This document shows positions 5,318 to 11,547 of a DNA stretch of 11,547 nucleotides, in pieces. The notes below the pieces were generated by a model. The model was not told the DNA's origin. It made no database searches and saw only the letters and a list, made by a program, of their open reading frames with translations. The stretch comes from an uncultured Bacteroides sp. GTDB taxonomy: Bacteria > Bacteroidota > Bacteroidia > Bacteroidales > Bacteroidaceae. Numbering within the stretch: position 1 is the first letter of the stretch; every line of letters begins with the position of its first letter. The stretch is from contig USPQ01000090.1 of NCBI GenBank assembly GCA_900556625.1, positions 1 through 11,547 on the forward strand, read 5' to 3'. A program made the translations under genes and the position numbers.

Positions 5318-7420
5318 TTATCGCAATACGACTCTGTCTCCCAAACGTTTTGCCATAATACTTTGTATCCCTCTCAAGTCATTATAACGTATCATTAACG
5401 CATTACATTTTTCTTCGTCATGTGCAAGAGCCGGATCCTGCAAGGCATAAAGCATGTGTTTTAATTCTTCCGTGACAATAGCATATTTGAAATTAATCAT
5501 CAACATCGGAACCAGTTCGTAGAGCCGTTCTTCATCTGTCACAATCTTCTGGGACTTGGAGTGGTATTTGCTAAGTTGATAGCGGACATTAATCAGGTCT
5601 ACGCTCAATTTGCTGATGACAGGATCGGGATGTGCCAGAAAATATCGTTCCGCTACGAATCCGACATTATGTATATGTGCGGCAGCCTCCGACAGGATTT
5701 GCCGGTGCAACGGGTTGTGGAAAGCCAGATCGTCTTCCTTTAAATCGTTGATAACATATTCAATTACGGTTACCGGAACTTCATTCCCTTCCTCATCTGT
5801 TAGGTTACACATAATCTTTTCTCCGTAACGGACCACGGCCTGTAAAATCAACCGTTCAAATTTATAGAACTCCTGTCCCTCTTTACCTTCCTGTGGGATG
5901 AAAGAAGCGTAATTGTCTTCTTGCAGGGCAGGTGGAACGTTCAGATAGTTACCGTCGCCATCTACTTCGGGAGCTAGCATGACATCTTCAGGAGGCATAG
6001 GTATGCCGTTGTCGGAAGAGGGAGATGCAGTTGCACCGCCTTGTGTCATGTTAGCCGTTCTTTCAGCGATACGGCGGTCACGTTCTGTTTGTTCAGCTCG
6101 TTTCTCCGCTTGCGTTTCCCGTCTTTTGGCTACTTCCGATACCAGTAATTTATCTTCTACGTGCAGCAGCTGCGCACATTCTTTGATATAGACGTCGCGT
6201 ACAATCGCTTCCGGTATGACGGAGATGCTTTGCACCAGATTGCCGATAAGCTCTGCACGTTTGATCGGGTCTTTTCCTGCATCTTCCAGTAATAAGTTGG
6301 TTTTAAAACGGATAAAGTCAGTTTCATGTTCTGCAATGAAGGCTTGAAACTCCGTGGAGTTATGTTTGCGGGCAAAAGAGTCCGGGTCGTCACCGTCGGG
6401 AAGAAGGCAGACTTTGATGTTCATTCCTTCTTCAAGGAGCATATCAATGCCGCGGATAGAAGCCTTGATACCTGCTGCGTCACCGTCGTAAAGTACGGTC
6501 ATGTTGTTGGTGAAACGGTGAATCATGCGGATTTGTCCCGGTGTAAGAGCAGTTCCTGAAGAAGCGACCACATTCTCTATGCCGGACTGATGCATGGAAA
6601 TGACATCCGTATATCCTTCCACAAGAAAACAACGGTCTTGTTTCACAATCGCCTGTTTGGCAAAATAAATGCCGTATAATTCGTTACTTTTATGATAGAT
6701 TTCCGATTCGGGAGAGTTGACGTACTTAACTTTTACGCCTTTTGTGGCACTGGCAAGCACACGTCCACCGAAGGCAACTACTTTGCCGGAGAGAGTGTGG
6801 ACAGGGAAAATGACACGTCCCCAGAAACGGTCCCGCAAACGGTGGTCGTCGGTTTCGTAGCAGAGTCCGGTTTTTACCAGATATTCTTTCTTATATCCTT
6901 TTTGTAGCGCTTCCTTGGCAAGTGCATCGTGGCTCTCGGTACAATATCCCAACTGGAATTTCTCGATGATATCATCCCGGAAACCGCGGTTGCGAAAGTA
7001 AGCCATACCGATACTGCGACCGTCTACGTGGTTCTTCAGTATATTCTGAAAATAGTCGCGGGCGAAGTTATTGACAATGAACAGACTCTCGCGCTCACTT
7101 TGCACCAGCTTCTCTTCATCGCTCAACTCTCTTTCTTTAATTTCGATATTATACTTCTTGGCAAGGTATCTCAGTGCCTCCGGATAAGACATCTGTTCGT
7201 GCGCCATGATAAAGTGCACGGCGTTGCCCCCTTGTCCGCAGGCGAAACATTTGCAGAGTCCTTTAGCGGGTGAAACATAAAAGGAAGGAGTTTTGTCACT
7301 GTGGAACGGGCACAAACCAACATAATTGACACCGCGCTTGCGCAGGGTGACAAAATCTGAAACGACATCCATAATCTGTGCCGCATCCAATATCCGGTCT
7401 ATGGTAGCTTGATCTATCAT
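5318..7420 (-). CDS. dnaG: DNA primase
   Basis: A 700-residue replication primase that lays RNA primers at the fork and is recruited by the DnaB helicase. The N-terminal zinc-binding domain (about 1-100) has Cys37 and His40 in GLCPFHSDKTPSF and Cys58 and Cys61 in CKCFACGQGGNAVHF. The catalytic core with TOPRIM fold (about 115-430) has Glu268 in FLVEGYTD, SSGTALT, the metal-binding Asp312 and Asp314 in LYDGDAAG, and PDGDDPDSF (341-349). A charged and Pro/Ser-rich linker (about 432-515) follows, then a C-terminal helical region (about 517-690) expected to bind DnaB. It is longer than the roughly 580-600 residues of E. coli-type primases, mainly in this linker and tail. The start is ATG 7418-7420 (MIDQATIDRIL): the longer frame to 7486 would begin inside the upstream terminator, before the promoter. 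It is transcribed apart from the aromatic genes. Confidence 0.97.
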   Translation of the reverse strand: MIDQATIDRILDAAQIMDVVSDFVTLRKRGVNYVGLCPFHSDKTPSFYVSPAKGLCKCFACGQGGNAVHFIMAHEQMSYPEALRYLAKKYNIEIKERELSDEEKLVQSERESLFIVNNFARDYFQNILKNHVDGRSIGMAYFRNRGFRDDIIEKFQLGYCTESHDALAKEALQKGYKKEYLVKTGLCYETDDHRLRDRFWGRVIFPVHTLSGKVVAFGGRVLASATKGVKVKYVNSPESEIYHKSNELYGIYFAKQAIVKQDRCFLVEGYTDVISMHQSGIENVVASSGTALTPGQIRMIHRFTNNMTVLYDGDAAGIKASIRGIDMLLEEGMNIKVCLLPDGDDPDSFARKHNSTEFQAFIAEHETDFIRFKTNLLLEDAGKDPIKRAELIGNLVQSISVIPEAIVRDVYIKECAQLLHVEDKLLVSEVAKRRETQAEKRAEQTERDRRIAERTANMTQGGATASPSSDNGIPMPPEDVMLAPEVDGDGNYLNVPPALQEDNYASFIPQEGKEGQEFYKFERLILQAVVRYGEKIMCNLTDEEGNEVPVTVIEYVINDLKEDDLAFHNPLHRQILSEAAAHIHNVGFVAERYFLAHPDPVISKLSVDLINVRYQLSKYHSKSQKIVTDEERLYELVPMLMINFKYAIVTEELKHMLYALQDPALAHDEEKCNALMIRYNDLRGIQSIMAKRLGDRVVLR

Positions 7421-7456
7421 TCTTTCTTTTCTCCTGTGAATCCGTTTTTGCGGATA

Positions 7457-7487
7457 CAAAGGTACACATAAAAAAATCCCCTGCAAA
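7457..7487 (-). promoter_or_regulatory. dnaG promoter, Bacteroides -33/-7 type
   Basis: On the minus strand, TTTG (plus coordinates 7484-7487) and TACCTTTG (7457-7464) are separated by exactly 19 bases, matching the Bacteroides consensus TTTG-N19-21-TAnnTTTG. The start of transcription should fall near 7448-7453, giving a leader of about 30 bases before the ATG at 7420. The -33 TTTG is the first part of the 3' arm of the upstream terminator stem. Confidence 0.85.
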
Positions 7488-7504
7488 GAACTTTTTTGCA
7501 GGGG
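7470..7504 (-). terminator. Intrinsic terminator at the end of the aromatic operon
   Basis: Read on the minus strand, CCCCTGCAAA (7495-7504) and TTTGCAGGGG (7478-7487) form a perfect 10-bp stem around a 7-base loop, followed by A and seven T residues (plus-strand A-run 7470-7476). It begins about 31 bases after the tyrA stop codon. This is a textbook rho-independent terminator and separates the aromatic operon from dnaG. Confidence 0.93.
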
Positions 7505-7535
7505 ACCGTTAAATCTTACCTATATCGGCCGGGGA

Positions 7536-8309
7536 TTATTTAATCTTTTCCCGGATCTTCGTCAGATACTTTTTCATGCCTTCCGCATCTTTATTCTCGA
7601 TGATTTCGAGAAGGTTCTTCAGCTCTGTCCGGATATTGGTTACTTGGCCCGGAGTGCGCGGGTTGAACAGGATTTCCTGAAGCAGGTAGTCGTCTTCGCT
7701 GAGCAGTCCTTTGGCAATGGCCATGTGTTTTTTGAAAGTAGTTCCCGGTGCTTCCTGATGTTTCATAACCGCTGCGAATACGAAAGTCGAAACGAACGGG
7801 ATAGACAGGGAGTAGGCTACCGTTTCATCGTGTTCATCGAAAGTATATTCGAAGATGTTCAGTCGCAATGTCTGATACAGGTCTTTGAAGAATATCTTTC
7901 CGAGGTGGTCTCCTTCACTGATGATAATGGCATTTTCGCTGCTTAGGTTGCTAAGGCTGGCGAAAGTCGGGCCAAACATCGGGTGACTGGATACATATCG
8001 GAAGCCGCTTTCTTCGTAGAACTTCTTCAATCCTGTTTTTACAGAGGCAATATCACTAATGATGCAGTCTTTGGGCAGTACGGGCAGCACTTTGCGAAAA
8101 GCGTCCAACGTGTACTTTACTGTCACGGCATTTATGACCAGTTCGGGCTCAAATTCCTTAATCTCCTCCAATGTGGTGAAACGATACGTGTTATAGACGA
8201 AACGCAGTTGGTGCGGGTTGACGTCGAACACGGCCGTCTCATGTTGAAAGCTCAATATGTCAGTAAAGAAGGAGCCCATTTTGCCGGCTCCGAGGATTAA
8301 TATTCTCAT
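7536..8309 (-). CDS. tyrA: Prephenate dehydrogenase
   Basis: A 257-residue cytoplasmic enzyme that oxidatively decarboxylates prephenate to 4-hydroxyphenylpyruvate, the tyrosine branch. The Rossmann nucleotide loop GAGKMG (residues 7-12) is followed by Asp29 at the end of the second strand (VFDVN), which favours NAD over NADP. SDIASVK (85-91) and SSHPMFGP (with His109, the family's catalytic histidine) are present. The helical C-terminal domain covers roughly 150-257. The protein is compact: it has neither a fused chorismate mutase nor an ACT domain, so tyrosine feedback through an ACT domain is not expected here. Arogenate as substrate cannot be excluded from sequence alone. It is the last gene of the aromatic operon; the 206 bases before it carry a hairpin-rich element and no promoter that I could recognise. 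Confidence 0.93.
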   Translation of the reverse strand: MRILILGAGKMGSFFTDILSFQHETAVFDVNPHQLRFVYNTYRFTTLEEIKEFEPELVINAVTVKYTLDAFRKVLPVLPKDCIISDIASVKTGLKKFYEESGFRYVSSHPMFGPTFASLSNLSSENAIIISEGDHLGKIFFKDLYQTLRLNIFEYTFDEHDETVAYSLSIPFVSTFVFAAVMKHQEAPGTTFKKHMAIAKGLLSEDDYLLQEILFNPRTPGQVTNIRTELKNLLEIIENKDAEGMKKYLTKIREKIK

Positions 8310-8352
8310 ATTCTTATTTATTAAAGTTTCGCATATACTGCCTTCCGTATGG

Positions 8353-8473
8353 CTTTCTCTCTCAGAGGGAAGGGTACCGGTAGGGATGAGGTATATTTTT
8401 CTTTTAAAAAGGTATATTCATTATTTTTCCTACCACCTCCCCCTACGGGTACTCCTCCTTCCCGAAGGAGGAG
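8353..8473. repeat. Two-hairpin palindromic element, REP/MITE-like candidate
   Basis: The gap between the DAHP synthase fusion and tyrA holds two local hairpins facing each other. The left one is CTTTCTCTC (8353-8361), loop TCA, GAGGGAAGG (8365-8373), with two G-U pairs. The right one is CTCCTCCTTC (8452-8461), loop CC, GAAGGAGGAG (8464-8473), a perfect 10-bp match. The intervening arms 8367-8393 and 8431-8463 are also mutually complementary with a few bulges (for example GGTACCGGTAGGG against CCCTACGGGTAC), so one long hairpin is an alternative fold. The octamer GGTATATT occurs twice between them (8390-8397 and 8411-8418). Bacteroides genomes contain short GC-rich palindromic intergenic repeats of this flavour, but membership in a family needs a genome search. 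No ORF here looks coding. Confidence 0.6.
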
Positions 8474-8515
8474 AAGCTATGCAGAAAGCTTACGAAGCTT
8501 CAGTTTATTACCTGA

Positions 8516-9577
8516 TTATTTATTAATAATTTCCATTTGTTGACGAACGGATTCTTCATGGATTGCTTCAAATATTTTTTTCATAAACTCTGCATCCATG
8601 CCGCATTGTTCACCTTGTGCACCGCGCTTTTCAAGAATCTCATTATAACGTCCGGCCTGGAGAACGGTGATTCCGTGTTCTTTCTTGTAAGTACCGATTT
8701 CGCGGGCGATGCGCATTCTTTTTGCTAATTCCTGAATGATGTTATCATCGCATTCATCGATTTGCTTACGAAGTTGGGACAAGCTTTCGGTAGTCTGGGT
8801 TTCGGTGCGGATAACCAGTAAATTGAGGATGTAGTCGAGTACGTCCGGGGTCACTTGTTGTGAAGCGTCGCTCCATGCGCAATCCGGGTTACAGTGACTT
8901 TCCACAATCAGACCGTCGAAGTTCAGGTCCATAGCCTGCTGGCAAAGCGGGGCTATCAATTCACGCTTTCCTCCGATATGGCTCGGGTCGCAGAAGATAG
9001 GCAGATTAGGAATGCGGCGACGCAATTCGATAGGAATGTGCCATTGGGGGAGGTTGCGGTATATCTTTTTATCGTAGCTGCTGAAACCGCGGTGGATAGC
9101 ACCCAGACGTTTCAGACCTGCATTGCTGATACGTTCCAAAGCTCCGATCCACAGCTCAAGATCCGGATTCACGGGATTCTTGACCAATACCGGGATATCA
9201 ACACCTTTCAATGCATCGGCGATTTCCTGTACGGCGAAAGGGTTGGCAGTGGTACGTGCGCCTACCCAAAGAATATCGATTCCGGCTTTCAGGCATTCGT
9301 AAACGTGCTTGGCAGTAGCTACTTCAGTAGAAACATACATTCCTGTTTCCTTCTTCACTTCTTTCAACCAGGCAAGACCCTCTACACCGATTCCTTCGAA
9401 ACCTCCCGGTTTGGTACGTGGTTTCCAGATTCCGGCACGGAATATTTTCTGTCCTTTGGCTGCCAGTTGTCTGGCGGTATCCATTACTTGTTCTTCAGTC
9501 TCTGCGCTACATGGGCCGGCGATGACGATTGGTCTTTTGGCTTCTATGCCCGGTAATAAAATTGATTCGAGTTCCAT
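8516..9577 (-). CDS. Bifunctional DAHP synthase (type I-beta) / chorismate mutase (AroQ)
   Basis: A 353-residue fusion. Residues about 1-255 are 3-deoxy-7-phosphoheptulonate synthase, joining PEP and erythrose 4-phosphate to start the shikimate pathway. GPCS (Cys23, metal), KPRTKPGG (52-59), GARTT (106-110), VKNPVN (Lys133), DPSHIGGKR (His200, metal) and ESH (Glu226, metal) are all present. The short N-terminus without an ACT or ferredoxin-like extension marks the KdsA-like I-beta group. Residues about 262-350 form an AroQ chorismate mutase (SQLRKQIDECDDNI, AKRMRIAREIGTYKKE, ESVRQQ), with Arg270, Arg287, Lys298 and Gln346/347 at expected active-site positions. This domain order, mutase at the C-terminus, is known from Porphyromonas and Prevotella enzymes; for the Porphyromonas gingivalis enzyme I recall inhibition by prephenate. 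Similar feedback is likely here by homology. It begins 4 bases after the aminotransferase stop, so it is clearly in the operon. Confidence 0.95.
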   Translation of the reverse strand: MELESILLPGIEAKRPIVIAGPCSAETEEQVMDTARQLAAKGQKIFRAGIWKPRTKPGGFEGIGVEGLAWLKEVKKETGMYVSTEVATAKHVYECLKAGIDILWVGARTTANPFAVQEIADALKGVDIPVLVKNPVNPDLELWIGALERISNAGLKRLGAIHRGFSSYDKKIYRNLPQWHIPIELRRRIPNLPIFCDPSHIGGKRELIAPLCQQAMDLNFDGLIVESHCNPDCAWSDASQQVTPDVLDYILNLLVIRTETQTTESLSQLRKQIDECDDNIIQELAKRMRIAREIGTYKKEHGITVLQAGRYNEILEKRGAQGEQCGMDAEFMKKIFEAIHEESVRQQMEIINK

Positions 9578-9581
9578 ATTC

Positions 9582-10769
9582 TTATTTGTTTTTTATTCTT
9601 TTAATTCTTTCCAGTGCTTCTGCTAACTTATTGTCTTTGCAGCAGAGCGAGATACGGATATATCTTGCTCCGTTGCTGCCGAAGATAAATCCCGGTGTGA
9701 TGAACACTCTCGCTTCATGCAATACTTTCTCCGTCAGTTCTTCCACATCCTTGCAGGAATCGGGTATCTTGCCCCAGAGAAACATACCGACTTGTTTCTC
9801 ATCGTAGGTGCAACCGAGTACTTTCATTATTTCACCGGCAAGGTGACGGCGGTTCCGGTAGTTTCGGTTGTTTCCGTCGTACCAGTCGGCTTCGGCTTCC
9901 AGGGCGGTTGCAGCGGCCAGTTGCATGGCGCGGAACATTCCACTGTCGATGTTGCTTTTCACTTTCAATATCCATTGTACGAATTCGGGATTTGACGCTA
10001 ACATTCCGATACGCCAGCCCGGCATATTGTGGCTTTTGCTCATGGAATTGAATTCAATACAACATTCTTTAGCTCCCGGCACGCTCAGAATACTAATTGG
10101 CTTTTCGTTTAGGATAAAGCTGTACGGATTGTCGTTGACAATCACGAGATTCTTCCGGCGGGCAAAGTCAACGAGACGTTCATACAGTTCCGGAGTGGCG
10201 TTTGCGCCTGTCGGCATATTCGGGTAATTGGTCCACATCAACTTTACGCGGCCCAAATCCATATTCTCCAGAGTTTCGAAATCGGGCATCCAGCCATCTT
10301 CCTCTTTCAGGTCGTAGTTGATAACTTCCGCGCCGAGTATCTTGCTCAAAGAAGTATAAGTGGGATATCCCGGGTTCGGTACCAATACCTGTTCTCCCGG
10401 ATTGACGAAAGCCAGTGTGACATGGAGGATTCCTTCCTTCGAGCCGATTAAAGGTTGTATTTCCGTGTTCGGGTTCAGGTCGACTCCATACCAGCGTTGA
10501 TACCATGCTGCGAAACCTTTGCGAAGTTCGGGGATACCTACATACGGTTGGTAACCGTGTCCGTTCGGGTCGTGGGCATTATTGCACAATGTTTCGATTG
10601 TCTTTTCCGAAGGTGGCATATCAGGGCTTCCGATACCCAGACTTATCACGTCTTTTCCTTCCGCATTCATTTGTGCTACTTCTTTCAGTTTCTTAGAGAA
10701 GTAGTATTCGCTTACACTTGCCAGTCTGTCGGCGGGAGCGATCTTATACGTTTGATTTACCTTCTGCAT
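9582..10769 (-). CDS. PLP-dependent class I/II aminotransferase, probably aromatic
   Basis: A 395-residue fold-type I aminotransferase. Lys245 in SMSKSHNMPGWRIG is the Schiff-base lysine, and Arg253 in the same block should contact the PLP phosphate. Asp213 and Tyr216 in VNDNPYSF bind the pyridine ring and O3'. Arg372 in RYIRISL should hold the substrate carboxylate. GSKEGI (109-114) is the usual phosphate-loop region. One deviation: the family NPTG motif reads MPTG here (Met185 in NYPNMPTG). Automatic annotation may name it LL-diaminopimelate aminotransferase because of overall similarity, but its position between pheA and the DAHP synthase-chorismate mutase fusion argues for transamination of phenylpyruvate and 4-hydroxyphenylpyruvate. 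Specificity is therefore inferred from context. The start ATG (10767-10769) overlaps the pheA coding end by 26 bases, suggesting translational coupling. Confidence 0.88.
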   Translation of the reverse strand: MQKVNQTYKIAPADRLASVSEYYFSKKLKEVAQMNAEGKDVISLGIGSPDMPPSEKTIETLCNNAHDPNGHGYQPYVGIPELRKGFAAWYQRWYGVDLNPNTEIQPLIGSKEGILHVTLAFVNPGEQVLVPNPGYPTYTSLSKILGAEVINYDLKEEDGWMPDFETLENMDLGRVKLMWTNYPNMPTGANATPELYERLVDFARRKNLVIVNDNPYSFILNEKPISILSVPGAKECCIEFNSMSKSHNMPGWRIGMLASNPEFVQWILKVKSNIDSGMFRAMQLAAATALEAEADWYDGNNRNYRNRRHLAGEIMKVLGCTYDEKQVGMFLWGKIPDSCKDVEELTEKVLHEARVFITPGFIFGSNGARYIRISLCCKDNKLAEALERIKRIKNK

Positions 10770-11547
10770 ATTCGCCTAATATTTTAAGTTCTTTGGTTAA
10801 TGGAGTGATTGCTGCGATCGATTGTTTGTATCTCAGATAGTCGTTGAAAGCTACGTCCACATAAAACTGGTATTCCCATTCCCGTCCGATAATCGGCAAC
10901 GACTGTATCTTAGTGAGGTTGATGTTGTAAAACGACAGGATAGACAACACTTGTGACAAGCTGCCTTCCGAGTGCGGCAGTGTGAATACCATGTTCGCCT
11001 TATTGATCGTGTTTGTACGGTGCTGGCGGAGTTCGTCCACTTGCCACGGGTCGGCAACGACTAGAAAACGGGTAAAGTTATGCTTATTTGTTTCGATACC
11101 TTCTTGAAGGACTTTCATTCCATAACGTTCGGCGGCTATCTTGGAGCAGATAGCGGCGTGTCCTTTCAGATTTCCGTTCTTGATAGCCTCTGCGCTGCGT
11201 GCCGTATCTTCACCTTCCACTACTTTTAGTTGTGGGTGCTGGTTCAGGAAATCACGGCACTGCATCAGGGCGATAGGGTGGGAGTTGACTTCCGTCAGGT
11301 CTTCCCAACTTTCATCGGGCAGGCAGACGAAGCTGTGCGAGATGCGCAGTTTGTATTCACCGATAATTTGTGTACCGCTTTGTCTCAACAACTCGTTGTT
11401 GTGCAGCAAGCTGCCTGCAATCGTATTCTCTATGGCTAGCATTCCGATAACCTGACTGTCTTTACGTATCGAGGTAAACACGTCTTCGAAACTGGCACAA
11501 CAGATTAACTCTATTTCTTCTCCCTCGAAGTACTTGTGTGCGGCGAT
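10744..11547 (-). CDS. pheA: Prephenate dehydratase with ACT domain, 5' end cut off
   Basis: The enzyme converts prephenate to phenylpyruvate, the phenylalanine branch. The frame runs off the right edge: the bases beyond the in-frame GTG at 11481 still encode IAAHKYFEGEEIELICC, a family N-terminal motif, so that GTG is internal. 267 residues are present; probably only about 10 are missing. The catalytic domain shows IENTIAGSL, the HSFVCLP region and the diagnostic NKHNFTRFLVV with the Thr-Arg-Phe motif. A C-terminal ACT domain follows (FTLPHSEGSLSQVLSIL, then LTKIQSLPIIGREWEY). In well-studied enzymes its phenylalanine site uses GAL and ESRP motifs; here they read GSL and QSLP. No chorismate mutase is fused, in keeping with the mutase being on the DAHP synthase. 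It is the first operon gene in the window and overlaps the aminotransferase by 26 bases. Confidence 0.95.
   Translation of the reverse strand: MAAHKYFEGEEIELICCASFEDVFTSIRKDSQVIGMLAIENTIAGSLLHNNELLRQSGTQIIGEYKLRISHSFVCLPDESWEDLTEVNSHPIALMQCRDFLNQHPQLKVVEGEDTARSAEAIKNGNLKGHAAICSKIAAERYGMKVLQEGIETNKHNFTRFLVVADPWQVDELRQHRTNTINKANMVFTLPHSEGSLSQVLSILSFYNINLTKIQSLPIIGREWEYQFYVDVAFNDYLRYKQSIAAITPLTKELKILGEYAEGKSNV

Noticed and set aside
5210..5398. A 62-codon plus-strand reading frame after folE
   Set aside because: It runs antisense into the 3' end of dnaG, has no recognisable domain, and its composition shows no coding bias. The unique part is only about 100 bases.
7421..7486. 22-residue N-terminal extension of DnaG
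   Set aside because: It would start inside the terminator and promoter; MIDQATIDRIL at 7420 is the normal primase N-terminus.
8257..8543. Plus-strand reading frames across the tyrA start and the repeat element
   Set aside because: They run through palindromic intergenic sequence and antisense to tyrA; the translated residues are low-complexity products of the repeat, with no family resemblance.
1..11547. A mobile element, defence system, CRISPR array or secondary-metabolite locus
   Set aside because: All sizeable genes are recognisable core families with matching composition; no transposase, integrase, nuclease or spacer-like periodic repeats were seen.

Overview
The window looks like a chromosomal, mostly housekeeping segment from a Bacteroidales bacterium, most probably a gut Bacteroides. 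This rests on the protein families seen, the absence of Shine-Dalgarno sequences before nearly all starts, and two promoters matching the Bacteroides primary-sigma consensus TTTG-N19-21-TAnnTTTG. The species is not decided here. No phage, IS element, CRISPR array, tRNA or rRNA was seen. The longest stretch without a gene is about 206 bases (8310-8515), and it holds a repeat-like element.

Left part, all plus strand (1-5198): the 3' end of nucleoside diphosphate kinase (ndk); a secreted M23/LysM peptidoglycan hydrolase followed by a strong terminator; a new promoter; then a run consisting of a tandem-duplicated DUF1599 protein, a DoxX/MauE-like membrane protein with a periplasmic thioredoxin-like domain lacking CxxC, triosephosphate isomerase (tpiA), a small secreted SPOR-domain protein and GTP cyclohydrolase I (folE). 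Spacing is tight from DUF1599 to DoxX (overlap) and from SPOR to folE (7 bases), and looser around tpiA (119 and 59 bases).

Right part, all minus strand (read from 11547 down to 5318): prephenate dehydratase (pheA, 5' end cut by the window), a PLP aminotransferase, a DAHP synthase-chorismate mutase fusion, and prephenate dehydrogenase (tyrA). These form an aromatic amino acid operon that ends at an intrinsic terminator (7478-7504). Together they cover the entry step of the shikimate pathway, the chorismate branch point, both prephenate branches and probably the final transamination. DNA primase (dnaG) follows with its own promoter, and it converges on folE at 5198/5318.

I see no clearly new biological system. 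The points most worth a second look are the DoxX/degenerate-thioredoxin fusion beside the duplicated DUF1599 protein, the two-hairpin repeat element inside the aromatic operon, the dnaG promoter whose -33 element lies in the upstream terminator stem, and non-canonical motifs in the aminotransferase and in the prephenate dehydratase ACT domain.
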